Program-made: the position numbers and the translations under genes | Origin: Mugil cephalus | Taxonomy: Eukaryota > Chordata > Actinopteri > Mugiliformes > Mugilidae | Length of the DNA stretch: 64,000 nt | Assembly: GCF_022458985.1 (NCBI RefSeq) | Contig: NC_061782.1 | Location: 11,115,672 to 11,179,671, forward strand | Reading direction: 5' to 3' | In this document: positions 1 to 13,650 of the stretch, piece by piece | Layout: the number at the start of each line of letters is the position of its first letter | Position numbering within the stretch: position 1 is the stretch's first letter | The notes under the pieces: generated by a model | What the model saw: only the letters and a program-made list of their open reading frames with translations | The model's database searches: none | What the model was told of the DNA's origin: nothing

Positions 1-255
1 ATTAAGTCGACTCTCAAAAATCAACCGTGCCCAGGAGTGCCCCAATCTTCAGCTTTGTCCTAAATCTCTCCGTTAACCCTTAACTTTGATTTGAAGTAGA
101 ACTCAGTGGCTCTTCCAGAAAGAAAGCTACAAGGAGCAGAAGTTCAATGACTGCTCTTCACTTGACTAGGCATATCACAAAGGTGCTGAAGGCCATGTTT
201 TGTCTATTAGTGTTGATTATGGACACAGACAAACACTGTCCTTTTTTCTGATCAG

Positions 256-3200
256 GTTTGTGAGCCAGAGAACCCATGCAAAGACAAGACCCACAACTGT
301 CACAAATATGCCGAATGCATCTACATCAGCCACTTCAGCGACCCGATGTACAAGTGTGAATGTCGGACCGGTTACGCTGGAGACGGCTTCATTTGTGGTG
401 AAGACTCCGACTTGGATGGGTGGCCTAATCAGAACCTCGTGTGCGGCGCCAACGCTACTTATCACTGCAAGAAGGTATTTTGTTGAGCTTTCTCTTGTTT
501 AAGTCAGCCTACCCCACAGTAACCCCAAACTAAACTATAAAACTCCACGTCAGGATAACTGCCCTAGCCTCCCCAACTCTGGACAAGAAGACTTTGACAA
601 AGACGGCCAGGGAGATGCTTGTGACAAGGACGACGATAATGACGGAATTCTGGACGAAAGGGTAAGAACATTTTTTCATCCGCGCTATTGTTTCACAAAA
701 ACGACCCTCCAAGATTTCAAGCTCATATTGTACAGTAGAAAATGTTAAACGCAAGGACCTGATAGTTTAGTCATACTACACTGCAAACCACAACATAGAC
801 AAGATCTTGTCAGGAGTCTGTGGAGAAGAATAAATACTCATATAAGCTGTACTTCCATTGATGTAATTGGATGCATTGCATTAGAATAGCATTACGTAAA
901 GGGTAAGATATGAATTTCTTTTGCAATATTTCATACACAGTTATACTGAATATTGGAGTTTCTGTAAAATAGTTTCTTTCTTCTTACTTCTTCCAAAGAA
1001 GCTTAGACTCAGTATGAGTCACATACATAGTGAGTGTGAGTGGTTTGCCTTTAAATAAGACAACTGAGATATCTCGTAAAACTCTGCAGATTAAAACACT
1101 GGCATGTTTATGCTCAAGGATTTTATAGTCTGGCTAGGGTCTTCTAAGTACAACATTATAAATACCTTATAAATGTGTAATCCTCCAGTTAAAGGGCAGT
1201 ATTTATTGCAATTTTCAGCCCTCTACCAATTTCAGCTTCAGCTACTACTGAGAAAATCGACTCTTTTCGACGCCTGGACACATTTGAGTCTAGGTTTAGA
1301 TTGCTGTTTATCAAATATATGGTATTAACATACATATACTTTCCTCAACTTTCAGGACAACTGCCCCCTCCTCTACAACCCACGCCAGTTTGACTTTGAC
1401 AAGGATGATGTGGGCGACCGCTGTGACAACTGTCCCTATGAACACAACCCTGCTCAGATAGACACTGACCACAACGGAGAAGGAGACGCCTGCGCCATCG
1501 ACATTGATGGAGATGGTAGAATAGCCACGCCTCAATAAATAAAACCCAATTTGTAGGAGCCAGATATTATATATATAGCTTTAATTTAAATCCATTTGTT
1601 ACCAGGAATTCTGAATGAGAGTGACAACTGCCCCTACGTGTACAACACTGACCAGAAGGACACTGACATGGACGGAGTGGGTGACCAGTGTGACAACTGT
1701 CCTTTGCTGCACAACCCGGACCAGGTACAATACACAATCCACAAATGATGACGCATTCTCGTGCAGTTCATGTTGTAACGGTTGTATTTGTCCAACAGAC
1801 GGATGTAGACAATGACTTGGTGGGAGATCAGTGCGACAACAACCAGGACATTGACGAAGACGGTCATCAGAACAATCTGGACAACTGTCCCTACGTGGCC
1901 AACGCCAACCAGGCTGACCACGACAAAGACGGCAAAGGAGACGCGTGCGACTACGACGATGATGATGATGGCATACCTGATGACAAGGACAACTGCAGAC
2001 TGACGCCCAACCCAGACCAGCTGGACTCTGATGGTGAGGATGTAGTGTTGGGTGCACGTCATGTGCTTTTCAATCACGTGTGTCTACTAGTTTGTTGAGT
2101 TGAGTTGATAAATTAATAAGTTACCTGCACTCTAGATAAACGCAGACATCGGCTTAAATGAAACTTGGCCCGATGTGAGAAACTGTACTCAATCTGAGAG
2201 CTGATCCATCCAAACTAGACGGATAGTTGGTATAATGGCCTTGTATATTCTGTCTGCCTGGTGGAATAGTCTCTCTTCCACAGTCTTAGTTCTCATTACT
2301 AGATATGTTGACATTGCGCTTTAGTGTGCCTTCTGCTTTCAGAGTCAGCAATTAGTTTCACTGCGGCAGGTGTGAAATGTGGCGTCTGTGGAAAGAGTCA
2401 ACCAACGGGTCGGTGATGTCATGCTTCGTGACTTCAGAGAGCTGCCCAGGAGGGCACACGCCAGGCTGTGAAGTTTTTATTTCCTTTAGGCTTTTCCCCT
2501 GATTAATCCACAGTGCCCAATTTAAGCTGGGTTACCTGGAGTTTGTACAGCTGTCAGTAACTAGAAACAGACCGTGGCTGAAGGAAGGTCCCGCACGCTG
2601 ACATTTTCAGGCTCTTTGCAGCTTGTCAGATAGTGTTTATTTGATAGAATCGTTTGAGCCCCTGGTGCAATAACGAAGATGGCAGCCAGCTACTTCCATG
2701 CAGCGGCCCCTCATTAGGCATCCTTTCCACTGCAAGTTCCTGGCTCCAATAGACTTCAGGCTTGAGATACTCAAAAATATCAATGACAGTGTCACAGCAC
2801 GGAAGGATCGCTCATTTTGGAAGACTTGGCAATGGCATTAAAGCCAGTTTCCTGGTAGGAATTGATATTTTTCCACTCATTTTTAATATTCACTCCTCAG
2901 CAGTCAACAGTGCAGTGGGAGTAATGACACTCACTTCATCTGACATAGATATTTTCCCAACCTTTGGAAAAACAAGGGGAAAAAAATTTCTGTCATCCAT
3001 TTCTAATTCAAAAGAGCTCAAGCCTAATCCTGTTCGGTGTGTGTGTTTTAAACAGGTGATGGAAGAGGGGATGCCTGCAAAGATGACTTTGACAATGACA
3101 GCATCCCAGATATTCTCGATGTGTGCCCGGAAAACAATGCCATCAGTGTGACAGACTTCAGGAAGTTCCAGATGGTCCACTTGGATCCCAAGGGAACCAC

Positions 3201-5213
3201 TCAAATTGATCCCAACTGGGTGGTCAGACACCAGGGCAAAGAGCTGGTCCAGACTGCCAACTCCGACCCGGGCATCGCAGTCGGTGAGCAGCACACACTT
3301 GAGTTTACTCTCAAACAGAAAATCTATCTATCATTAGGTGTTTGCTAAAGGATTTGAAACTTCACTCATCGCAGGTTTTGACGAGTTCAATGCTGTGGAC
3401 TTCAGTGGAACCATGTACGTGAACACAGACAGGGATGATGACTACGCAGGCTTCGTGTTCGGCTACCAGTCAAGCGGGCGCTTTTACGTAGTGATGTGGA
3501 AACAGATCACACAGACTTACTGGGAGGACAAGCCCTCAAAGGCCTTTGGTATCTCTGGTGTTTCGCTCAAAGTTGTCAACTCAACCACAGGCACTGGAGA
3601 AAACCTCAGGAATGCTTTGTGGCACACGGGCAACACTCCAGGACAGGTGGGCCGCAGTTTCAAAGCTATATGGCATTTTCGGGGTCAAAACTTGCATTTT
3701 ATGTTAATATGAACTATTTTACACAGGTGCGTACTCTGTGGCACGACCCCAAAAACATTGGTTGGAAGGATTACACAGCCTACAGGTGGCATCTCATTCA
3801 TAGACCTAAGACTGGGTTTATCAGGTAAGAAATAAACTTGAATACAAGAACCTAATGCATCATTGACTGCTGGCTTCCAAAAATCTACATTATGTATTTT
3901 GGTCATTTTATGAAATCATTTCTGATTTTGTTTCTATCTACTGTATGTTGGCTGCCATATGAAATGCTTTTTTGTTTCATAAAGGCTAGATAGGCTCCGT
4001 CTTATACCTTATATTTATTTAATTGAATAAGTAAGCATCATGATGTCATATTGCGTATTAAATAAGTTTACATTGGTCTTGTATTTTGCAGGGTTGTGGT
4101 CTATGAAGGTAAACAGATCATGGCCGACTCAGGACCAGTTTACGACAAGACATTTGCCGGAGGAAGGTTAGGCTTGTTCGTGTTCTCACAAGAGTTGGTG
4201 TTCTTCTCCGACCTCAAATATGAGTGCAGAGGTTAGTACAAATACGAATTGCATCCACAGCTGTTTTTTGTTGTGTTTTATTAAAAAAATACGTGTGTGT
4301 GTGAGCGTGTGTGATGTGTTGCATAACCATGGAGTCCAATTTTGCAGTATAGCCAAAACCTTCCAGGCTATGATTAGCAGAGATCACTGTTTAGATGTAG
4401 ATTTTGTTTTCAGCTTTTAAGCTGGAATAAATTATTTAAATTGATTGACAGGTGAAAAAATGTTGAAACCAGATGCAGAGAAAGTGCATCAAAGGATTCC
4501 TCCCTTCCAGGGAGCTTGATCAATAATCCTTAGTTTGGCTAGTTAATATAGTTTAGTTAAAAATTAGGACATGATCAGCCTTAAATTTTACCATGTGTCG
4601 CATTAAACTGTCATATAATATGTTCATTAAAGGGCTCACTGTAGCATGTTTGTGTACGTATGCGTGTGTTTATATAATGTAAACACATATGTGCTCCACA
4701 TATGTCGATACATATATACGGTACAAAGGCAAGACGAAGGAGAAAACCTTCTCTACGTCTGAATAATGTCGGTAAAAGTTTTTAAACCTTCGACATCTTT
4801 TTTTCCTCCGAACCTCAGATAAACCGGAGTTTCCAACAGTGTTCATAAGGTAATGGTGAGAGGGGGTTTATTTGTTGTGTGTTGGCTGAAGCAAGACAAA
4901 GATGTTGTTGTGCTGTGTGTCTGCTTGTCAGCTTGCCCGTGTACAGTACAATGCCCCAGATGCATTGTGAAAGGCCTTGTGTCTTAATCCAAGGACCTCA
5001 GATCTGCTGCTGAGAACTAAACAGTGGAAAATCAGCCTGCAGCCTTTTTCACAAATCACAGCCACGTTACTGAAGACACGCTTTCTGGCGCACACAATGT
5101 GCACATGTTGTTACTGCACTTCTGGCACTTCTAATCTCTGTCCTAACTCTGACTACTAGCGTGACGGTAATGGATGCTGTCTTTTGTTTCCCAATCTTTC
5201 CGCAGATAACTGA
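256..5213 (+). CDS. thbs2: Thrombospondin-2, 3' half of the gene (5' end outside window)
   Basis: Secreted matricellular glycoprotein that binds calcium and regulates matrix assembly and angiogenesis (known for the family). Ten coding exons: 256-474, 554-661, 1356-1515, 1606-1724, 1799-2033, 3056-3283, 3375-3646, 3727-3824, 4092-4231, 5206-5213. All have AG/GT borders and join in one frame to 528 residues, about 45% of a full-length protein. Order: last EGF-like domain ([15 protein letters not shown], then [12 protein letters not shown]); type 3 repeats rich in DxDxDG calcium loops ([38 protein letters not shown]); then the lectin-like C-terminal domain ([39 protein letters not shown]). The protein ends KYECRDN, where thbs2 orthologs end KYECRDI. 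NST in the C-terminal domain is a glycosylation sequon. Introns of about 1.0 kb (2034-3055, 3284 onward short) and 0.97 kb (4232-5205) show no other gene. THBS2 is preferred over THBS1 from the wording of the type 3 repeats; whether it is a 2a or 2b copy cannot be told. Confidence 0.95.
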
Positions 5214-5856
5214 ATCAAGTCGGGTACAAAGCCATCGGAAGGCAAAAGACGAGAACCTCTCAGATTAAACACCATCGCTGAATCCTGTTTCGGCGTAAAC
5301 GAGACTTTTCATTTTCCCACGTTTTTTTTGCCTTGATCCATCCACTGGAGGAGAAACCACGGCAGATTGTGACTTATACACATTTCCCAAGCTGAGAAAA
5401 TAAAAACTGATGGTTTGAAGGTTTTTTAAAAAAAAACCTCTGCAGAATATCTAATTATACCTAGTGTACCTATTCTACATTTTTTTTTTAAATTCATTGT
5501 ACAACCACTTACATGATGTGTGTGATTTCCTGCAGTTTCCTACTTGCTACGACTTGTAAGTGACCCAGTTGTTTTGCCTTTAACCCTCTGTCCGGCCGAA
5601 CAACTGAGCATACGGTGTCTTACAAACATAAACTGTAACCAAAGCATAATCATTTAGCTGTCTCAAGTCCATTACTATCTCTCATCATTCTCTTCATCCT
5701 GTTGTTTAAACGGAGAACTCGAGTGATTTCAACAGTGCCAAAGATGTTTATACTAAGTTTGTACTGTAATTGCTTTTGTAAATTATTTATGCTCTGCTCA
5801 TTTTGTTGGTTTCCAATTTTTTTTATATTTTCTTTTTTTTGCTTGCTTGTAAATAA

Positions 5857-5865
5857 TTATTTATT
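5857..5865 (+). promoter_or_regulatory. AU-rich element nonamer in thbs2 3' UTR
   Basis: TTATTTATT, the UUAUUUA(U/A)(U/A) form of AU-rich elements, lies in a T-rich part of the 3' UTR, about 80 bases after a second partial match (TTATTTATG near 5785). Such elements recruit mRNA decay and stability factors in other transcripts. Function here is inferred from sequence only. Confidence 0.45.
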
Positions 5866-6767
5866 TGTTGACACTGACAAAACCTATAATTCGACATCAC
5901 AAATGTCAAGAAAACTCATTACAGTGCCGTGGAACTTCCAGTGTTGTCGTGCACTTGCTTTTACTTGTCGGTTTTTCAAATATCGCAGATTAGAAACTGT
6001 GGCGTTCAGCTGCTTTTTTAAATAATCATCTACAAAAACAAAGCAGATGTTTATGTAGTCCCTGCCAGACAACATTAATGCTGGTAGTTTATTTACTTAG
6101 CTTTCCTCAAAGTGATACTTCACTTTGTTACGTTGGAATATTTCTCATTTCACGTTATATAGCAGCTTTTTAAGTGGCCCATCTCAAAAGAAAAAACTAA
6201 ACAAAACAAATTGCTGCAAATTGAGCTTCTGGCCCCACAGCAAGCACCTTTTTCTCACTTAATACTAAAACACATCAATAAAGACGGGGAGTAACATCTG
6301 TTAAAAAGGGAGTGAAAGAGGCAGAAGTGCATTTTAAATACCAGATGCTTAGAAAACCTAATATTCTGTAGTGTTCATCTTCACCCGGATCCGAGGTTCA
6401 ACAGTACGACGTGCAGCATGGCCATGAAGATCAAATGCAGTGAAAATAATTGTACACGAGTAACTTTTTCATTCATATGTTAGTCACAGATGACGCTTTA
6501 TCATGCCGGTTTGACGAGGAATCCAAACAAAGTTCTCTAAAAACAAAGTGTGACTGTGTGACTGTATAGTGTGGATCGAGGACGTGTCGGTGTGCAGTTT
6601 GGTTGTCGGTAATCTGTACAGTGTTCTTCCGTTGTTTGGTTTCCATCTTGCTCTTTTTGTTGAGAGTTTGCAATGCACAAAATGTAAATGTGTTTTTTTT
6701 ATTGTATACTTGTGTTGTTAGATATACATTTTCTACAAACTTTAGTGTAAGATTGTTCTATTTCATA

Positions 6768-6773
6768 AATAAA
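6768..6773 (+). terminator. Polyadenylation signal of thbs2
   Basis: Consensus AATAAA in CATAAATAAAAC, about 1.55 kb after the stop codon and the last good signal before the spacer. A GT/T-rich stretch follows within about 20-60 bases. Confidence 0.6.
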
Positions 6774-7329
6774 ACACTTGTACACCAATTTGCTGGTTTA
6801 CGTATATGCAGACTGACATGCAACCTGTTGTTATTACTGTCATGATATTAATATGACATCTTTCCACTAGTGTTACAGACACAGTATAAAATATTACAAT
6901 CTTGCATTCAGACATAAACCTTGAAGTACTTTATTTTCCATTTTTAACTAATTTCCATAAACAGCTGGGTACTGTTGGTTCTTAACAAATGCTTATCAAA
7001 AAGTAGAAAGTTGCACATTTGTCTGGGACTATTTTATCCAGCGAAGTGACACAGAAAATGTTGCACTAATCAGTATTTACAGCACTAGGACAGCAACCAT
7101 GTGGCCAATAAGTGTATTTTTATTCATTTTTGGATTAGAATAATATATGGATAATTGTATTCAGCTATGGATACGTCCGTGATACATGTTGATGGTTGTT
7201 AACAATCAAAAACGAGTGTAACTGATCAAGATGAACCTCTTGCACAGGTTGTTGTATCTTTTTCTATCGCTCCCAGTACCAAATTAACAATTCCCAACAT
7301 GGAATAAACTAATACCCAGGTTCATCTGG

Positions 7330-8015
7330 GCGGTAGCCAGGCCTGGGATAAGACTCAAGACCCTTCAGCTAGACAAAGAAAATGGAGAATTGGCTAAATT
7401 TTAGGGAATGTTGCACAGTCAAGACATGTAGGATATTGGTGATTGGGTCCCCCCATGGTCAAGGTTAAGTGGAAAAGAGCATAAAGTTCTGGAGGGGGAA
7501 AACTGAATTAGTTAGCAGAGAGACTGCAAGCTGTTTATTTGGCCTCCTCACATCTCCGGGTTCAGATCAGGAGAATTAGATGAGATGTGGAGAGGCATGT
7601 ACACTTGTAGATAAGCAACATTTTAAATCATTTACAAAACCTAAAACTGAGTTTGGACTGGAAAATGGAGATTTAAACTGATATCTTTACAGAAATGAAG
7701 GAAACAACATTTTGGATACAATATATCTAGGACTGATACCAGATGGTGTAATAACTAAAGATGATATATACCTGTTCATTCTTATTGCGGTTGAGAAGAA
7801 ACTTACAAGAAGTTGGCTGATAACTGGACTGAGCCACTGGCTGGACATTGTAGGAGAAATTCGATCAATGAAATATGTGATTTACAGCCTACGAATTAAA
7901 ACAGAGCCAAGATGGACAAAATGGCAACTTTATACAAGAGAAAGTTGTGTTTACCCCCGTATTGGCATTATTGTATCTTGTTTTTATTGATTGGAAAATA
8001 AAGTTAAAAAAGGAG
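7330..8015 (+). mobile_element. Decayed LINE 3' end (L1-like reverse transcriptase ORF tail)
   Basis: A 92-codon open stretch at 7712-7990 reads LTRSWLITGLSHWLDIVGEI, then MKYVIYSLR and WTKWQLY. This resembles the extreme C-terminus of fish L1-type LINE ORF2, where a hydrophobic segment is followed by a K-x-L-T-R-x-W block and a W-x-x-W motif. Upstream sequence keeps the same flavour but is broken by stops. An AATAAA followed by AGTTAAAAAAGG at about 7997-8012 would be the element's 3' tail. The left limit is uncertain. Confidence 0.45.
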
Positions 8016-9525
8016 TGTATCACTATCATTATTTCATGTATGATTCCAATCAACCATCACTTGTGGCTCTTCTGTGATCTTTTGATCTTTTACTAAATTT
8101 GTATGGAGAATACTTCTTTTCCAACCCATTTGAAATCCTCCTGATTAGAGAGGTAGGTAGGATAAACGCATGGACCAAAACAACACAATACATCTAGTTC
8201 AAAAGTTATTTTTGTCCCAGACTGACCCACATTTTCAACAGTGCTCCCTACATAAACACATTTTTTTTCACTCCTTGTGCTACCAGCATATTCCTGTCTC
8301 TCCCAGAAAAATCCAGTTACATTAGGCACCAGTATTTTCAACACTTCTTACTCCTTAGATCTGACCAGTCTGGTGGACAACATGAGGCCTTTTTTCCATG
8401 TTAATCTGGCACAATATGAACACACTTAGTAGTGAGTAACATCTAAAATACTGGTGTGAGAATAAGCTCAAGGTGCAGTGTTAAGCAAACGTTGTACCAA
8501 TTGGCTCAATTAACTTCACTGCGAAGGACCTGAATGTAACGGATGTTCATTTACTGTGTGATAAGAGAGCTTTAAAATGTGATTTTCTGTAGAAAACTCA
8601 AGTTAAAACAAAGTCATCCTCCCACAACTTCAAGACAGAGTCTTCAAATGTCCTTCATAACAAAATCAAATGATGATGCTCGCTCTATCTTGACGAAGGC
8701 CACGTGATCATGTACATTTTCGCGTTTTCAGAACCCTGTGGTTCGGACAGCTGAAAGGTTTTATGTGCGGCTTTATGTGTAGCCATCTGTCTCCCAGTGC
8801 AGAAACCGAGGAGTGAAGGGGTTAAGTAAATGATGGTGAGGCCAGGAAAAAAATGCGCTATTAGGGAAAATGGGGAAGACTAAACCCTGCTCTCGTAGCT
8901 CTGTGTCAGAGATATTTGGGCTGAGGTTGTTGGAATAGTCCACGTGGCACACACCAAAGACTTGCTATATGGGTCTGGCACCGGCGGCTAATTTCAAGCC
9001 CAGAGCACGTTCCAGGGTGGTTCATAAAGTTTTGCCAGAGGATGTCAATGTGTGACACAGTAAACCAGCTTTTTCTGCTGAGGCAAGTATTTAGCAACCA
9101 TTTTAAAGGGATGAATGACCTCAAGCAAACTGGCTGCAATTAAGTGAAAGTGAGGAAAGTTCACTTTCACCAGTGATTTTTAAGAGCAAAGTGTCGCGAG
9201 GTGAGCGGTTTGGAACGGCACCTAGAGCTTGTCGCTGCTCAGTTCAAGATGAGATGGGTTTGCTGTTGATTCGTGTTTATCTTGGAGCAATAGAAGTGTA
9301 TGTCATCACCAGGTTGTCAGTTTTAACAGCACGGGGAGACACAGAGAGACGAGGCTGGACGGGGGAAGCCTCTTGCTCAAATACAAGTTAAAAAGAGGAA
9401 CTGCTCTGTGCAAGATGTTCCCCTTCAGTCACGTCGGTGTGAAATGCCAGCATGTCTGATCCCGGGCTACTGTAAATGTAGACAATATTCTTCTCACTGA
9501 CTTTCTCCAAGATACTGGCTCCAGT

Positions 9526-9560
9526 TCCTCCTCCTCCTCCTCCTCCTCCACCTCCTCCTC
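9526..9560. repeat. (TCC)n microsatellite
   Basis: About eleven TCC/CTC triplets with one interruption (CCA). It lies just upstream of a LINE fragment and is not in a coding exon. Confidence 0.9.
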
Positions 9561-9639
9561 TGCTCAGTCTGTCGTCTTTCTAGTGATTTGAGGATGTGAC
9601 TACATGAAAAAGCAAAAATTCAAGGACAGCTGGATAGAC

Positions 9640-10640
9640 ACGCAGGCTGGGAAAGATAAACATAAGAGTACTTTGAGAATGAAATTTAAGTTTATAAAAA
9701 ATATAAAAGTTGCGGCTGATGCAGAGCCAAAAAATGTCTGTCTAAAAATTAGGAACATCCTTTCGCAGAGTGATGCTGAAAAACTAGTTCATGCATTTGT
9801 GTCTTCAAGGCTGGATTATTGTAACTCATTACTGTCTGGCTGTTCAAATAGCTCTTTAAAAAGCCTCCAATTGATTCAAAACGCTGCAGCAAGAGCACTG
9901 ACAGGAATTAGCAAGAGAGATCACATTTCTCCAGTTTTAGCTTTGCTTCATTGGCAATTTAAAATCCTCCTCCTTACATACAAGGCAGTGAAAGGCCTAG
10001 CTCCATCATATCTGAAAGACCTCATAGTACCATATTGTCCCAACAGATCACTACAATCTCAAAGTGCTACTTTGCGTTTCACAAAAAGTAGAATGGGAGC
10101 TCCCAGTTTGGGATCAGGAGGCAGAAACCGACTCTACTTTTAAGGTCAGGCTTAAGACTTTCCTTTTTGACAAAGCTTATAGTTAGGGCTGGACTTAACC
10201 ATTCCTTAGTTTTGCTTCTAGAGGCCTAGGCTGCTGGGGGACGATGCACTGAGGACATGTCCTGTACTTTCTCTTCTCTGGCACCAACCTCCTGTCCTCT
10301 AATCTCCTATAATTTATGTTCTATTACTAACTGCTCTGTCTCCCTCTTTCCCCTCTACTCCATCTGCTGTTGTGGCCTCATCCTCCAGTTATCCACTCCT
10401 GCCTGGATGATCAATTCTCCAACCTACCCATGATTCCTCTGATACTCTCAAACTGTCACATAAGATCATTAGCTATATCTTGTATTTTTAGATACTGCAT
10501 GTTTCCTTAAGTTTGATGTATGTATCTATGACAGAACTTTGTTTATCTTTTTCTCCTGTTCTTTTTTTCTCTCTATCTTCTCTGTTTCTACCCGGCTGAC
10601 CTTCGGCAGATGGGTCCCTCCACTGAGTGACATGGTGGAC
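9640..10640 (+). mobile_element. 5'-truncated L2/Rex-type LINE with frameshift
   Basis: The frame 9604-10143 encodes the C-terminal end of a jockey-superfamily reverse transcriptase protein: IRNILSQSDAEKLVHAFV, SSRLDYCNSLLSGC, LQLIQNAAARALTGISKRDH, LLTYKAVKGLAPSYL. The family usually has a few extra residues between HW and FKILLL (HWLPVxxRI), missing here. After a second loss the protein end (TFKVRLKTFLFDKAYS, stop at 10184-10186) continues in another reading frame, so the copy is dead. The 3' part contains tracts typical of fish L2 tails: AGGCCTAGGCTGCTGGGGG near 10223 and CCGGCTGACC...GGCAGATGG near 10592-10613. LINE superfamily is sure; the clade name is tentative. Confidence 0.8.
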
Positions 10641-12979
10641 TTTACAAACTGCTAGCTGTCTGCCTAGGTGCCAATCTTCTGCCCTCAGCTCCAATCACCT
10701 CTTCTCTGGGTAGCATTATGGAGGCATTGTCCATCTTCAAACACAGTGAACTGTTTGGACATATCCTCGCTATTCTAAATATTTAAGCTACATTTTCAAA
10801 TAAGTCTCAGCAGAGGCAGCAAGAACTCACTAAATCACTACAACGTGCCAAGTCACCATCACACTGGATCCAACATTTCCCACAATGCAATGTAATTTTT
10901 TCATTAGACCCTCCCTGCTGCGAAAATATTCCCATCGTTCAAACTCTGTGTTGTTTTCCACAGAATATTTCAGATCTTAGAAAGGTCTCTGCAGATCCTG
11001 AGTAAATTATAACCGTTTTCCCTGGTTCAATAACAATCTCTGTGAAAAATATGCAAGATTTGATATGTGAAGTCAATGGCTAAGAAAATCAAACCACCCA
11101 GTCCAGTGCACCAACGGAAACATATTTTTGATCAAAGAGCAGCAGTAGCTTCTACTCCTTGGAGGCATGCAGGTTTTTATTACGTTTCCCAGAATCCAAG
11201 ACAAATCAGCATTTATTTTTCCCACTGGCCTCCTTTAAAGAGTGAACCTATGTTGTTGTGGAACAAAGTGACTCAGGGGCTGCCAAGGGCAAGTGTGCTA
11301 TGAAAGAAGTGGGTCTGTCACTTGACATAAAGCGAGTAATTTATTTCGGGGCATGAGTTCTTTTTTATTTTCTTCTAGTCATTGGGAAAATATCCACAGC
11401 CCTTCTCCTTGCCAGCCGTGGGGGTGAACACTCATTGCTCCCAGAAAACAAGAAAAGTGGCAAGAGCGTTGGGATGTGAGCTGAAGTCATGGTGCAGAGG
11501 GGCTCCGATTTGTGTTGCATGAAGCCGGGTCTTTGATATTAGGTGTGAGGCTGAGATGCCTCCCATAAGAGGCTTTAAAATGACCAGAGTTAGAGAGTCA
11601 ATAAAAACGAAGGAAGAAGAAGTAAAGGGAAATTTCAAGTAGAAAAGAAGAAAAAGGAAAAAGGAATTTTCCCATGCAGCTGTAATTATACGTTTGGACG
11701 TTCGCTCAAATCCAGGCTGAAAAGGGGATTCACTTTATATTCGAGACACCCGAATGGAACTTGCAAGCGAGCAGGATCCTCAGAAGCATCCAACGTGTCA
11801 GAGCAAGGCTCCTTTCCACTTGGGTCTTCATGACACCGGTGTGAAACTGGGAACAGATGCATTGGGTCTCATTAAATCAGGTTGTGAAGTCTTGGCCTGG
11901 CAGTAACCTTGCACAAAACAAAGCCAGACAGTGCAGAATGCGGCGGCCCCTCTTAAGTTTGATTTATTTGACATACAGAAATAAACTCAGATCAAACACA
12001 GCCCTCGTATCTTTTGGAGACAATCAAGATATTGCTTACTTCATTTGTTTCTTTGAGGGTAATATCAAAGGGTGCAAACGTCAATGACAGCGTGCAATCT
12101 TTGGAAACAAGTGTGGGCTGTGCACGTCATCAGATCCTGTGACACCAAACAAGCCAGATTATTCACAGCAGTAACCCAGTGGTCGCTAAAGTCCACATCT
12201 GAGACACCAAAGCATCACAGCATCCACCTGAGGGAGCTGTCAAATGTCACCTACTGTAGAGGACAGAATGAAGCTTAACCACTCTGAAATGAAAAACAAT
12301 GTGACATCACAAAGATCACACTGAATGTATGGCTAAACGGTTCGTCTGAATGAGACCTAAAATGTGCAAGGCCATGACATAGACTCATAAGTTCCAGCTG
12401 GAAAAAAAAAACAGACACATGCTCTGCCATGCTGGTGCCGCAGAGAGCGCTGTCTACAGGAGGCATGTGGAGAAATGTCAAAGCTTTTGGCACGTGTAAA
12501 CGCTTTTACACAGTCCAGACATCACGCTACACTCCGCCCGCACCTGAAACAACAGTCGAGCCAAATCTACATGTTGCAGAATTGCCACAAGGCCTGTTGT
12601 AAACCAACAAAAGTGAGAATTCATTAATGGAGACGACTGGTGATTTTAACCAGCAAAGCTTTACTGAGACCTTTAACACTCATAATTGGGATATAAACAC
12701 ATAATAAATGCACTACAACAAATTAGGATTTGACAGAAGGCAAAGGCGTAAGTTCAATGCCAATTACAATTCCATTTCAAATCACCTGCAAAACTAATGA
12801 CAACTGTGATCCTATTTATTTACATGTGATTAGACAAATCCTCAAACATGTGCACAATATTCACAATGGCTTCATTTACATGACCAGAATAAAAAGATAC
12901 CTCATGTAACCTGTTCTACTGTCATTGGGTGAGGCACTGGGTGTCACTGGCTCTGTCACAAGTCTAACACAGAGACATA

Positions 12980-13650
12980 AGCCCTATTCACATGGGATTA
13001 GTTTTACCTGGGAACCTCCAGTTATTTCTAATAATCACGGAGGTTGTCTGTGATCTTAATCCTGCGCGAATCATCCATGTCTGTGATTTGTAAAGTAAAA
13101 ATTATACTGCAAATTACGTACCATAATTCTTGTAACACAGAGGTCTTCTGACAATACCTCTAATAATCCAGTGCAAATCGACATCTGTGATTTAGGCCTG
13201 AGTTTGATTTGCGGCTTTTTTCTGCCTCTAGTCACTTGACAATCATGAAGGATGTGCTATAATTCAAAGTTTGGACAGAAGTTAGAGCAAAGTCGAGATG
13301 TCGCTGAACTATTTGCTGTTTAGACGGAGGAAATCAATCATTTAAGTGTTCATCTGCAAATGTGGAGCTGATTTAAATACTGCCAGGTCATTGGTAATCC
13401 CTTTCCTGGTATAAATAGTATCAGAAATATATTTTTATCATCCATTATAAATTGCAAAGTAATTAAAACTGTCTCTGACACGCAATGGGAGTAAGATGGA
13501 AAGTAGCAGAGCCATAACAACGGAGTATAAATGTTAGTAAAACACTGAGTTTGTTTATCCTGTGTGAATGCACCACATGAAACACAAACATGGGCAATGT
13601 CTGAATCACAGGACGTCCTCGTGTAAAACTAATCTACTGTGAATAGGGCT
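12980..13650. mobile_element. MITE-like element with 28-bp terminal inverted repeats
   Basis: 12980-13007 (starting AGCCCTATTCACATGG) and 13623-13650 (ending CTGTGAATAGGGCT) are inverted copies, matching at 25 of 28 positions with all three mismatches adjacent. The 671-bp unit has no long reading frame. TGTGATT-type motifs recur inside near both ends. I could not find a convincing target-site duplication, so the superfamily is open. Non-autonomous DNA transposon is the simplest reading. Confidence 0.7.

Larger units (their letters stand above)
5214..6795 (+). other. thbs2: thbs2 3' untranslated region
   Basis: Follows the TGA at 5211-5213 in the same terminal exon that opens at 5206. The stretch is T-rich, has no credible reading frame, and ends near a consensus AATAAA at 6768-6773. 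An earlier AATAAA at 6277-6282 could give a shorter transcript. The end point is an estimate from the downstream signal. Confidence 0.65.

Noticed and set aside
1599..2077. Minus-strand frames of 152 and 147 codons
   Set aside because: Antisense shadows of the thbs2 type 3 repeat exons, whose DxDxDG codons keep other frames open.
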